64,000 nucleotides of DNA from NCBI GenBank assembly GCA_015179045.1, contig WHUZ01000038.1, forward strand, positions 434,001-498,000, given 5' to 3'. Below, piece after piece: positions 33,490 to 44,153 of this stretch. How positions within the stretch are numbered: the first letter of the stretch is position 1; each line of letters starts with the position of its first letter. The stretch is from Kalaharituber pfeilii (taxonomy: Eukaryota > Ascomycota > Pezizomycetes > Pezizales > Pezizaceae). The notes below the pieces were generated by a model. That model saw only the letters and a list, made by a program, of their open reading frames with translations. It was not told the origin of the DNA and searched no databases. The position numbers and the translations under genes are program-made.

Positions 33490-34950
33490 AACGAGATGGT
33501 AATAGATCTGTATAGTCTGCTGGCTTAATTGATACTGAACATGAGAGAGAAAAACAATGATTTATATACAGGAGAGTCATTAAAATATATGACATAGTTA
33601 TCAGACTTATGACGTTGTCACGAGCATGAGTTTGCCAAAGTAGCTGAGCCAAGACATGAGGCTGTGTTGCTGCAATATGATGAGAGCTGAAGATGACGAC
33701 ATATGCAGTGGTAACAACAGCTGAACATAGTGACAGCATCAGCTTGTCTTGTATCAGCTTAACTCGTGCATTGTATGCACACCTCAGCTCGTATCTTTCA
33801 ACAGTATTGATGTGTTGTTCTAGGAGCAGGAACGTGAGAACAGCCTGTTTGTCACAGTACGTTATGGATTGGTCATGAAAAGGTAGAATATAGAAAGTGC
33901 ATATTTCCGTTAGGCCGTGAAAACTGGAACTTTTGGGGCCATGAATCAGAAGGCGTTTTTAATTGACTCTGTGTATCCCGTATGCTCCTGCACAGTGTTC
34001 AGCCCTCAGACCCTCAGGTGAATGTGGTTACTCTACATGTGTGTCTTCAGGCCCGGTTCTGTCATGGTCTACCCGAAGGAGGATATTGCCGTGTTGATCA
34101 ACCCGAAAGTATGCTAGTGATGATTCTGCCTGGTTAATCGATCGCTACGGCACGGTAAAGACAATGAGGTACAGGTCGGGCACGTGCGGAGGTGTAATAC
34201 AACGACTGACGGCATGGTCCCTAGCAGCGCATAGCAAACACCAGATCATGCCAATATCTCGACCGAAACCATTGAGCGCTGAACTTCCGGTCCTCACGTT
34301 AGAGCATGATGGCCCTCCCCATCAACCCTTACCCTGAACTCTTTCTCCGCGGACCATTTTTTGTTTTAAAGCACATACCCCTGCGTACACCTGTTGGCGA
34401 TGGCAGTGCAAAGAATAGTCGGAGTAGATATAATAATGTCCTAATGGGGATTGAGGACAATACATTTTACCATTAATTGATTGAACTTTTGGAATTTTAT
34501 CTGTAATTCTAATTTGGTGGTATCAAATTAACCTAATAGCATATAGTGATGTAGTAGTGCCATATACCTGCAATGAGTATTATTCTGAGAGCATGCGTAA
34601 GCAGGAGCATTAAGAGAACATATCAGTACCGGTTCTCATACAATTGCCCTATCTGTTTTAGTACCTACTCGCAGCCAGCATCAATACTGAGACCAAAATA
34701 ACAAACAAAAGAAAAAGGAAACAAAGATTTTTTGGAAAAAAAAAATATCTACGGCACCAAAGATTCCCACGTGGTCACCCACCGTAGTACTAGCTTGGCG
34801 ATCTGAAGGTTAGATATGGCAGAGCGGACGGGATGCCTCGTTTTCTTCAGTCTATGGCTGTAGATGCTTCTGTGTTCACCAGTAGTCTTCATAAACACAG
34901 ACAGAAGTTGGTAGTGGTACCCACAGACAGTATCCCGTCACGGTGGTATT
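33490..34950. other. Intergenic, no supported gene
   Basis: Only frames of up to 61 codons occur outside the complement of the F-box gene. The sequence is mixed in composition, with a run of A at 34738-34746. No known repeat tail is seen. Confidence 0.5.
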
Positions 34951-35533
34951 TGTTGGAAACCATCACTATCTAAAGTTCACGGGCTGCACCCTAGCAGTCC
35001 GAGAGATCTGCGTCAATGTATAGACATATAATGACCGATCGGACATGATTAGTCGATCTGGTCGGAGTTTACTTACACGGTTGGATGCCAGTGGGAACCA
35101 TGATCGAGTCCGAACATATGAGGCGGGCCGTGTCCCCTCCAAACTTGTCAGACCGAACCCTTAGCCATCATAGGTTCATTGTTTTTGTTTACTACTTCAT
35201 GTTATACATTTGTCGTATGTATATATATATTCACGCGATGGGGCGGCCTCCGGCCGGTGTGTCTTGGCGTAATGTGCGCGCTAGCTGCATCTGTAGTTTC
35301 GCGTGCACTTTCGCCTGCACTCCTGCCAGCACTTCCGCCTTTACTTCCTATAAAACTGATCCCTACAGCGCCGCTTTTAACAGTACCACTTTACACCACG
35401 GTTCGCACTGCCCTTTATACCACAGTACGCGTCGTTTTCCTACATTGCGGTTCGCCCTGCTTACACATTACGATTCGTACTGCATAGTACTGTGACCGGT
35501 CTGCACACCAGTGGTACAGTAACCATACCACAT
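34951..35533 (+). repeat. Diverged relative of the TGTTGGAAACCA LTR
   Basis: It starts TGTTGGAAACCATCACTATC and shares GACCGATCGGACATGAT and a GCCGTG-TCCTCC segment with the LTR at 12933. A possible end is ATACCACA at about 35533. The flanking five bases do not match, so the right boundary is uncertain and extra sequence may be inserted. Confidence 0.5.
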
Positions 35534-35759
35534 CTACCCCCTTTTGGCACCATCGTATTGTACTTGGCTGTCCTGCTTTGATACTTGTGTATTTATAGCT
35601 AACTGTTTATGCTATAGTATATCCGGCTGGCATACATCCTACTGGCACAGGATGCTTAGTACTACTGCTGCTGCTTGATTTTACTATACAATATCCTGGA
35701 TACTACTGGCTACTACCATCCGTACAAGATCACTGTGCTTGATAGTAGTAGTACAATTT

Positions 35760-36895
35760 GTCTAGTGGACTATCTATAAAGGATTTCTCGCAGCAGTGGG
35801 AGGTACCTCGTATCACTGAGTCTACTTTGGATGCTGTCGAGAGGCTGCTATGCAGGGCCTTACAGGATTTTTTCTGCAGGCAGGATATCTCATCGCCATA
35901 GCCCATAGGGCGGCATGCGATTCATGAAATAAAAAAAAAAAAAAAAAAAAAAAAGGCAGGATATCTAGAAGTACCGGCGGGACCTTTTTACATATTTGCA
36001 GAAGGATGGGATTCCTTTGCGGTATAGTGCTGCAAAGGATTTTGTTATTATTCTGAAAAGATTGAAGGAGGAAGCGCATGCACCGAGGGAGGAGGGGGGT
36101 ACTCAAGAGTGCAGGTATTGGTAGTAGAACTACTTCTACTGCAGTAGCTTTTTATTATTTGAAGCGCCTGAAAGTACCCTATCCTGCTATTGATACCTGG
36201 GTTGCCGAAACCTCTACTACATTTACAAATTGGGCACACTATATGGAAACTTATACTCTTGCTGATGAGCGGCGTAAGCACTATCCAGTGGGGTTCCTTG
36301 ATATAAACCAGCTGCAGTTAGTACTTAATGCTACTGATAATATAGTAGTTTATGATACAGATACCCTTGAAGTTGGGAAATCGTTTTGGGTGAGTATATA
36401 TATATATTTTTGTTTATTTACTGGGACTAATATTTGTAGCTGGACAATCCCGGAAAAATGGTTCTTCAGGGCTATACGACTGGAAATCTTTCGAAACCAG
36501 CCTTTGAATGGGTGAAAAATCATCAGGCCAAATATTCGGATAGTGATAAGAAGGAGTACTATCAGCAAGTATCAGCCGCATTTGCGATTTTCTGGAATCT
36601 CATGTGCGAGAAGCTGCCTGAGCCTATTATTTCGGATTTCGAGGAATTCCTTACAGATACTGGTATTCCACGCATGCATTACCCTGATACTCCCCCTATA
36701 TTTTCGGTTACCCATACATTTTCCCAGCAACCTCTTGCACCTCCTTCAGGACAAACGACTACGAATTATGTCCGTTATATACATCGTGAAAAAAATGCAA
36801 CGATGTATCTATCGTTTTGGACTACAGGCAGGAATTGGAAATGTGTAAGAGAAGGAATTTGGGGGAAATATAGATATATGGCTCTGGAACGTTGA
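35760..36895 (+). pseudogene. Degenerate unknown gene with one intron
   Basis: A first part reads ESTLDAVERLLCRALQDFF, is interrupted by a LINE-A tail (35891-35954) and an in-frame TAG, and resumes KYRRDLFTYLQKDG and KDFVIILKRLKEE. Further stops occur near 36120. The frame at 36078-36389 then gives AVAFYYLKRLKVPYPAIDTW and ERRKHYPVGFLDINQLQLVL. A 50-bp intron (36390-36439, GTGAGT to TGTAG) joins it in frame to 36440-36895: LDNPGKMVLQGYTTGNL and CEKLPEPIISDFEEFLTDTG. No family is recognised. It could be a host gene family or a retroelement-associated protein. It abuts an LTR-like sequence at 36908 in opposite orientation. Confidence 0.5.
35891..35954 (+). mobile_element. LINE-A hairpin-only insertion
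   Basis: A 64-bp insert with a 24-nt poly(A), between copies of GGCAGGATATCT (35879-35890 and 35955-35966). The outer stem pair is A-T (ATCGC...GCGAT) instead of the usual C-G. Confidence 0.93.
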
Positions 36896-36907
36896 TCCTG
36901 TACTTAT

Positions 36908-37360
36908 TGTCGAAAATGGTATAGTACAACGTGCAGTATTTCCACTACCTTCTGTTTCTATATTTGCCTCCGAGCATTAAGGGTCCAGGCCCAGGGGCCC
37001 TGCCATGGCGAACAGCTGCAAGCGGGGTTACGCGAAATAAATAGAAAAAAAAAAAAAACCTTCTGTTTCTTCTATTTCTTTATATCATTCTGTAATGTTC
37101 CATCACTTTCTGTTCTATTTCTAGTTCTCTCATACGTCATGTATTCTGGATGTTTCTGTCTCTTCGTTCTTTACTCTTGATACGTCTAGATATCTTTAAA
37201 CTCAGGAGGATCAAGTTACACACACTTGACTTACATATTCTAATCCTTTGGGAATATCTACATTCTCTTTGTACCCGAGATCTCAATTTTAAATAGGTCT
37301 CGAACTTCCACCTGTACGTTGGTCGAACTCTAATCAGTCGACTTTGTCCTTCCTCTAACG
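36908..37360 (-). mobile_element. Degenerate LTR, relative of the 30571 copy
   Basis: In reverse complement it matches the solo LTR at 30571 along most of its length (GTTCGAGACCTATTTA, GTTGTACTATACCATTTTC). It contains a LINE-B insertion at 36960-37058. The outer right end is degraded. Confidence 0.75.
36960..37058 (+). mobile_element. Short LINE-B tail inside an LTR
   Basis: A 99-bp insert between copies of CCTTCTGTTTCT (36948-36959 and 37059-37070). It extends about 40 bp upstream of the hairpin, so not every B insert starts at the stem base. Confidence 0.92.
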
Positions 37361-37802
37361 TAAATGAGATCAGCAATATCTGAGAGATCAACACTAGCGG
37401 TGCGCGTTGCGTGTGTTTGCACGCTTATAAGGAATTCAGGCTTGTCGTATCCAATGTTTCCCTCTATTTTTCTACAGTATTCGTCATTCAAATCTTCATG
37501 TTGCCGGAGAGATTGGTTCAAGTGTGAAGAACCTCTAAATAGGGTAGGGTACTTCGTGGGGATTAGGAAGTGGCATCCAGTTTGCTTCTAGCTTCCGCCC
37601 TGGGGCTAATGTCCCTGTAAATAGGAATAAAATAATTATCCTGAGACGTACATACCCGCGTAAACAGAAGGGATAATACTTCACAGCTAGCACCTAGCTC
37701 GGCGTCAGATTATGAATGGCTCTTGACCCCAGGGTCTTCCGAACATCAATCAACAACAACAACTAGGAGGAGGGACTCGACAAGCAGAGCAAAAAGAAAG
37801 CG

Positions 37803-37875
37803 CACCCCACGCGAGACTTGAACTCGCAACCTTAAGATTAGAAGTCTTATGCGCTACCGATTGCGCCAGCAGGGC
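37803..37875 (-). tRNA. tRNA-Arg (anticodon TCT)
   Basis: The minus-strand sequence folds as a standard cloverleaf of 73 nt: acceptor GCCCTGC with GTGGGGT (G-U pairs included), D arm GCGC/GCGC, anticodon stem TAAGA/TCTTA with loop CTTCTAA, and T arm GCGAG/CTCGC with loop TTCAAGT. The anticodon TCT reads AGA arginine codons. There is no intron. The discriminator base is G and the CCA end is not encoded, as in eukaryotes. Confidence 0.93.
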
Positions 37876-38210
37876 AGAATGATACGTTTTCAAATATAGT
37901 TTTTCTCATTGATTGTTTTCATGAGATCATGACCTCAAACCTGCCCTTCCTTGACTTGTCTAAGGTCCGGGCACTGGACCGCCATAAGACTACGTAGTCT
38001 TATTCCACCGTGAGGCTGCTCGAAGCATGGCACTTAAGCTACAAAATGTAGCACCTGCCATACTTACCTTTCATTTCCTGGGTGACAGCACTAAAGTAGC
38101 TTTGATCGTCAAGAGCATCTTAGGAAACAATCTACGTAATCTGATTGGCACCGGTCTATATTCGTACACGTTCCATCTACTGTATCCTGCCACCTTGTCA
38201 CAAGCTTCCG

Positions 38211-38254
38211 GCTATTCGCCATAGCCCATAGGGCGGCACGCGAACAATGATATC

Positions 38255-38283
<29 letters not shown>
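38211..38283 (+). mobile_element. LINE-A hairpin-only insertion
   Basis: Hairpin plus a 30-nt poly(A), between copies of CTTCCG (38205-38210 and 38284-38289). The outer stem pair is T-A (TTCGC...GCGAA), a paired change relative to the consensus C-G. Confidence 0.8.
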
Positions 38284-38285
<2 letters not shown>

Positions 38286-38861
38286 TCCGTCTCCTGTACT
38301 CTATACAGCAAAAAATAAGAAGAGGGAAGAACATTGTGAGATACTATATATACTTATAGTCCTGTGATGGATCTTCGTGACGGCTACTTGGAGCCTTGTC
38401 TGCCATAGTTTATTGTCCAATATTTGCACAAAGTTTGGTGTCTTTTACGTTGTAACTTCCAAACCTAGTCTTTACGTGATCTGTATTCTTATCATATTTT
38501 TGTTATCTCTTTAGTAATATTACAGTCGTTCTTCCTTTCGCGGTGTAGTATATATAGTACCTCAAATTCCACCTTGGTTGATTGAACTGAGTAGTATTCC
38601 TCCACCAGGCAGAACTCTGGAAAAGGTTATGAGCTGGGGTTCACCGCCGACTTCTCGATAGTTAACTGGTCGAGTCTATGTACTGAGCAATTAAAGGATA
38701 TCGACATGTCAACCGCCCCGTCCCCTTCTGCGTCCGGCCCTGGCATATGCAACCTATGAAAGACCAGCCAAACTACAAGCCCGTTAGCCTCGACCTAGGT
38801 TACCCATAAAGCAGTACGACAGGAATGGCTTGTTTGTAGTGTACGTAGGTAATTTCCATGG

Positions 38862-39866
38862 GGAGGGGAGTGCGAGAAGGTGAAGGTGGAGATAGCGGTG
38901 AGGCTGGGGAGAAAGGGGGGGGGGGGTAGAGAAGAGTGGGAAACCTCAGTGGAGGAGGCCGGAAGAGAGAGAGCAATACTCTACTCAGATGGCAGTAAGA
39001 TGGAAGAGAGCAAGATTGGGGCGGGAGTGTGGGGGGGTTCGGCAGTAGTGGCAGAGGTGGTGGGGAAGACTGCGACGGTGTTTGACGGTGAGGTGAGAGG
39101 GGTGAGAAGAGCACTGGAATCAGTGGAGGAGGAGGAGGAGGTGCTGGTGTGCCTGGACTCGGAGGCGGCTATTATGGCGATCCAGAAAGCAGGCAGAGAA
39201 GGGAAGGGGCAGATGGAGGATGTAAGAAGGGCAGCGGATATCCTGGCGAGGAGAAAGAAGAAGGGGGGAGATGCGAGGCTGATGTGGGAAATGAAGAAGC
39301 GGATAAACAGGCGAAGAAGGGGACGAAGCAGAAAGGGAGGGAAGTGGCCACAGGGAGTGGAGTGCGCCAGAGGCTCAAAGCGTAGAGGAAAGAGAAGAAA
39401 GAGGTGAAGGGGTATTGGGGGGGAAAGGTCATGGAGTGGAACAGAATAGCGGCGTCTAACTTAACATCCATGCGCCTGGAGAGGGGCAGGTGTAAGGCAT
39501 GGTTGAAGAGACTGGGGGTGGCAGAATCGGAGAGGTGCGGGTGTGGGGAGGTCCATACTGGGGAGCACTTAGCTTTCCGGTGCTGTCAGCAAAGATTTCG
39601 TCCAGAAGGCTTCAGAGAATGGGGAGATATGGAGAAGAACTGGAAACGGATAGCAGAGAATGGAGAGGAATCGGATGAGCTGGAGAGGTTCTTTTCCGGA
39701 ATCAGGTTTTAGAAGAGCAGGGGGGGTGGAGAACACGGGGGTGAGGTCATGTACTTAGAAATTTTCTTTCAGTCTGTCTCCGGGCTATGAGGGCTTGCCC
39801 AGGGACCCTGCCATGGCTTCGTGCTGCAAGCGGGGTTATGTGATTATGTTTTTGAAAAAAAAAAAT
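38862..39866 (+). pseudogene. LINE-B RNase H fragment with 3' tail
   Basis: Frames give RNase H motifs ILYSDGSKMEESKIGAG, VFDGEVRGVRRALE and VCLDSEAAI (about 38970-39180). A frameshift then leads to VGNEEADKQAKKG, and a third frame (39404-39712) has the zinc motif CGCGEVHTGEHLAFRC and C-terminus SDELERFFSGIRF. The 3' UTR ends in the B hairpin and poly(A) at 39787-39866. It is truncated upstream of RNase H. No clear target-site duplication was found. Confidence 0.85.
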
Positions 39867-39876
39867 ATGGGTCCTT

Positions 39877-39938
39877 CTCTAGGCTGATAGCCTGTATGCG
39901 GAAGTACGTGACCCCCCTCCCCCTAGAAGAAGAAAAAA
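39877..39938 (+). repeat. Family-D tail repeat
   Basis: TAGCCTGTATGCGGAAGTACGTGAC and a purine-rich end, matching 12151-12240. It directly follows the LINE-B poly(A). Confidence 0.55.
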
Positions 39939-40352
39939 ATTATAAGTCGTGGAGAGATGATATTTAGGTTATCTCGACTTACCAGTGCCACCGTCCCATA
40001 TATGCAGATACTCGAGATAGATCTGGACATCGTCTCTCCACAATCAATCATTTGACTGCTGTAGGTTTTCAGTCACCTCTCCGTAGCCATCAAGGTACTT
40101 TTAAGTAATGATAAAAAAAAACATAGCCTTCCAGTGGCTGGATTGGAGCACGAGGCGGTGGTCGACATCTATAACCCAAAAATCCCTCAATAGCCTAGAC
40201 ACACCAGTTATTTCGAAGTCTGCGCTGACCCCAGTTGTCCGCGTGTTACTTGCTTACTCAAACGGCACTCCGTTCAATTCGATTCCATCCCCACTCCTGT
40301 ACGTAGCTTAATATGTTTCCCACTAGTGAGGGTCGTAGGCCATAACGTTTGT

Positions 40353-40357
<5 letters not shown>

Positions 40358-40400
<43 letters not shown>
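40358..40400. repeat. Poly(T) run of about 43 bases
   Basis: A long homopolymer T tract. The sequence right of it (GTGGTTTTGACTTTTGTCC) is not a known tail family, so it may be the poly(A) of an unrelated minus-strand retroinsertion or a slippage-expanded tract. Confidence 0.7.
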
Positions 40401-40401
<1 letters not shown>

Positions 40402-40477
40402 TGGTTTTGACTTTTGTCCGTGCGTACTGAGCTTCCTTGACGACGGGGAATCATTCATGCCCCGTCATAGCCCAGCA

Positions 40478-40533
40478 GGTTTTTTTGATTTTTTTTATAT
40501 CATTAGTCGCGTGCCGCCCTGTGGGCTATTCAC
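40478..40533 (-). mobile_element. LINE-A tail-only insertion
   Basis: A 56-bp insert between copies of CATAGCCCAGCAG (40465-40477 and 40534-40546). On the minus strand it starts TGAATAGCCCACAGGG, slightly inside the hairpin. Confidence 0.85.
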
Positions 40534-40663
40534 CATAGCCCAGCAGTGTGCGGGCCCGTGGAGGAGGAGAGGCCCTTTCCCTAGGGAAAATATATGCGTA
40601 AATGAGTGGGGTATCTGGTAGCCTGGTTGCAATGCCCCCCCGTAGGGAGGTATATGGATAGTC

Positions 40664-40735
40664 TTGTATATGTGGACCTGCCGTGGGCTTGCTGTATGCG
40701 GGTTTCGTGACTTGACAGTTAAAAATAACAAAAAA
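40664..40735 (+). repeat. Divergent family-D tail
   Basis: TATATGTGGACC...GCTGTATGCGGGTTTCGTGACTTGAC resembles the family-D repeats at 12151 and 39877. Confidence 0.4.
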
Positions 40736-40739
40736 CGAA

Positions 40740-42570
40740 GATTTCTCTATTAGGGGTGTGTAAACGAACAAATAAATGAACAAATAAACAATACAGACTC
40801 TCTTCTACATACCTCAATCGATCAAAACCGAGCCACGTTCTGCCAAATATAACGTAGTGCTCTCAGGTTGCTCATTCCTCGCTCCCTCGTTAGGGAGGAA
40901 CATTGGTAATATATTTAGGTAATGAACGGGTCTGAGCTATCCTGGTCTGGCCTCGCTGCCCGGGTCTCTGACAGTTATGAATGACTTTCATAATTACTAG
41001 TCTCCTGACGCAAGGGGGCTAATAGCCTTTATAACATTAGCGGCCCGTATATTGACGACTGAGAACGTGGATGTACCTTTTCTTCTGTCGTTCACCGGCA
41101 TCGCCGAACGTTCCTTGGTGTCCCTTAAGATCCCCTATTCAAGTTACTATCACTACTCCACTGGCGCCAAAGCCACCCCGATAATGACAGTGAGCGCCAC
41201 CAATCTCCCGCTCACGTGACAGCCCACTGCCACCCAACATTCCATTATCTTTACGTAAACACCTCGGCCAAGGCCGACGCGGATAAGCCCTGTGCCCTAC
41301 GCGCACATAAAATCGCGCAAACAGACGCCCTTTAAATACCCATGTCTCCTATCCCTTCTCTTCTCTTTCGTTCCCTCTTCAGACTCCATCGAGACACCAG
41401 ACTTAATCCCCGAAGCATGCATGAGCTTTATACCCATTCCCCATGATGATGTACACCAGAGGTAATGTACACAACCACAGGGCAGCTGGAAAAAGATGGA
41501 ATCCGACGCTAGTCTTCCAGCCTTTCTCTGCTCAATTCATCCTCCGATCCCCCTCCAATTCCTCATCGAGGAGCCTCCAATACCAATAGAAAGACCATTG
41601 CGGTCTGCGTCGTGGTCTTCATCGAACGTCAGCGCTAGAGGAGTTAAATCAGAACTTCTCTTCGACTCCGGTCCCGTCGAACTTTCTCTCACGTGGCGCG
41701 TGGTTTATTCGAAAACCTAATCACCGCCTCATCTTCATCCTTCCCTTTTTTCCTGCGACTTGGAAGTCAATGGTGAGTTTTATCCTACTGTTTTTTTTTT
41801 CTATTTTTTGCAAGAGACTGACAGGGTATATGAACTGCAGCTATAGCAGACGTTCCTTTCGCAATTCCATGATGTCTTTGGAATCTCGCATACGACAAGC
41901 CTAAGGTTTAACACAAGCACAAGAGCCGCCTCTTGGGGTATGTGTTTCTCTGTGTAAGGGACACGGGCTCTGTTTGCTGGATACCCACCAGCAACATCCT
42001 GTACAAACCTCGCACAAAATGAGTCTGCCAAAGATATTCGTAAGTGTTCCTTTCATATCCTGTTTTTCTTTTTGAAACTTGTGAATTGACCAATTTAACA
42101 ATTTGACTAACAATGTGTCTGTTCACTTGTGCAGTCGGGGTGCCCCTGGGGTCGTGAGCCCTAGGGAATATCTCCGAGAAATCTGCTTGCCTCCTGCCCT
42201 GCCTGCTTCTGCGCCGCCAGAAGTGTCTCCGGCTGAAGCTTGCAGGACTCTGAGGTTCGCGGTACTTTAGAAAATGAAGATCGGTGGGAAGGCTTGTATC
42301 AATCTTGTTTTGAGTTTCCTTTGACATTTCTCCTTTGTTCGTCTCTCTTGCCTTCAAGTTGCCTCATGTACCCTGTACTATCTTTGTTCATGTCCTCTGC
42401 TCTATGCGAAGTTCATGGATCTGGCTTCTCCTCCAACAACAACAACAGGCTCCATCCCACTGTGCTCCTGTGATTGTGGGGTGGAGTGGAGGAGGTTGCC
42501 AGAAAACGACGATGGCGACGGCGACAGGAGTGTGGATGGTAGAGGACAAAGATGATTTGAGTGTGGTGCT
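40740..42570. other. Intergenic, possible small gene not resolved
   Basis: A TTTAAATACC promoter-like box (41333) and a clear spliceable intron (GTAAGTGTTCC at 42040 to TTGTGCAG at 42135) suggest a transcript on the plus strand. The coding potential is poor: a 74-codon frame at 41496-41720 (MESDASLPAFLCSIHPP...) or a tiny MSLPKIF product from 42019. It could be a non-coding RNA. No domain recognised. Confidence 0.35.
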
Positions 42571-42755
42571 GTGCTGAACTGGGGATGAGGTATAGATGAG
42601 CTTGTAGGAGGTTTCTTTTTTTTATATCACATAACCCCGCTTGCAGCTTGTGCTGAGCTGGGGATGAGGTATAGATGTGCTTGTAGGAGGTTTCTTTTTT
42701 TTTATATCACATAACCCCGCTTGCAGCTGTTCTCCATGGCACGGCTGGTGATGTG
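42571..42755 (-). repeat. 79-bp tandem duplication containing LINE-B tail
   Basis: Units 42571-42649 and 42650-42729 are nearly identical and each contains poly(T) plus part of a minus-strand B tail (ATAACCCCGCTTGCAGCT). Only the second copy continues into the rest of the hairpin (GTTCTCCATGGCACGG), so the duplication arose after the insertion. Confidence 0.8.
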
Positions 42756-43078
42756 GATGTGGGTGCACATATATATACATGTCTCTATTGGTCTGTATAT
42801 AGCTACTTTAGCCCAGACGTGTATGAACTCTCGAGAGGAACAGGCAGCGAGGATGGTATAGTCCAGAATTGGGATAAGAATGAGGATTCGGTTGGGTGAA
42901 TTGAAATGAGTCAGTGTCGTCGGTGGTCAGTGAGATGGTGATATACTTAGCTTTACTTGTTGAAAATATTTCCTTCGAATATAGTGTCTCATTTGAAGTC
43001 GGGGCTGCTGTGTACGTGATGATGCAGCTTCACCGCTCGCTGTGTGTCGTGTAGCCGACGACAACTGCCAAGCCTACG

Positions 43079-43517
43079 ATGCCTCTGATCACTCCCGCAT
43101 GCGTCGCGGCATCCATCCAAGGTTCCAGCACTGAGGCACCAACTTACGTCTTACACCAGCTAACGCGTCGAATTTTCATTCGCGAAACGAGGCAGCTGAA
43201 GAAGCGAGCGGATGAGGGAGGATACACGTCAGCAGCTTTCGAAATCGGGGAGGACAGAACGATGGGAGGAGATCAGCGGAATATCGCAGAGGTCGCCAAT
43301 GCAGACGAGCAGAGCGGGGGAGCACGACCAGATGACACGACACACGGTCGGTAAACAAGAGAATCCCCTTCAGCCCGTCTTCTTTTCATTCTTTCCCAAC
43401 TAACCAAAGTTTTGTGTCTAGGGGACGAAGCACAACATGATTGCCTAAGACAAGAACGACACGAGACTAGCCGAAGAAGACTTCTTGAGAATGGAGCAAG
43501 CATTACTGGAATTTGAA
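43079..43517 (+). other. Tentative small gene, unresolved
   Basis: A 91-codon frame (MPLITPACVAASIQGSSTEA...) ends at 43354. A possible acceptor (GTGTCTAG at 43422) leads to DEAQHDCLRQERHETSRRRL and a stop at 43517, but the donor that keeps frame is a poor GTCGGT. No domain recognised. Confidence 0.25.
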
Positions 43518-43994
43518 TGCTCTGGGGGGCTCTCGCTCAACTGCTTCGATCTGACGTACACATAAGGACGTATTCCCTGACCAAGGAACGGGGCTCGTCA
43601 TACATATGACAGCTATCCAGATGAGTTCCGGTACGGCTTTACATTTACGTTGCTATGGACTGCACGATAACTTTATGGGGGAGACAGCGAGCTAGGTGAG
43701 TCTGCGTGGCTTGGATTTGGCCATCTGATTGATGGGCTTCGAATTTTCATTTATTTATAATGTCATACTCCAAGAGACTGACTTCCGGGAATTCCTCCAA
43801 TTGAAGAACATGTATATATTTCCCTCGAGGCATTCTCCTTCGTCCCGGAAATTCACTTAGCCCCCTCGCACGCTACCGCGGTAGTGGACACTCTCCGCTC
43901 TCTACATCCTCGTTCCACCACGGTTACCTGGATGTTGAGACCTTCTTCCTCTTCCCCAGGTTCTCCAGGTACTCCTTACCTACCCAGGGATTTA

Positions 43995-44059
43995 CCTCGC
44001 CATAGCCCATAGGGCGGCACGCGAGTAATGATATAAAAAAAAAAAAAATAAAAAAAAAG
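43995..44059 (+). mobile_element. LINE-A hairpin-only insertion
   Basis: A 65-bp insert between copies of CCCAGGGATTTA (43983-43994 and 44060-44071), starting CCTCGCC at the hairpin base. It lies about 100 bp past the stop codon of the minus-strand membrane protein gene, probably in its 3' UTR. Confidence 0.92.
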
Positions 44060-44153
44060 CCCAGGGATTTATCCCACCTTCCTCCGCCGGCCTGCCTCCA
44101 GCGATCTCCGACCTCCAAACACCCCCCAGCACCCCCAGCCGAGCCACGAATGC

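Noticed and set aside
33083..33739. 218-codon minus-strand frame.
   Set aside because: It is antisense to the F-box gene and low-complexity.
41908..42357. 149-codon minus-strand frame.
   Set aside because: It runs antisense across a well-formed plus-strand intron and has no domain.
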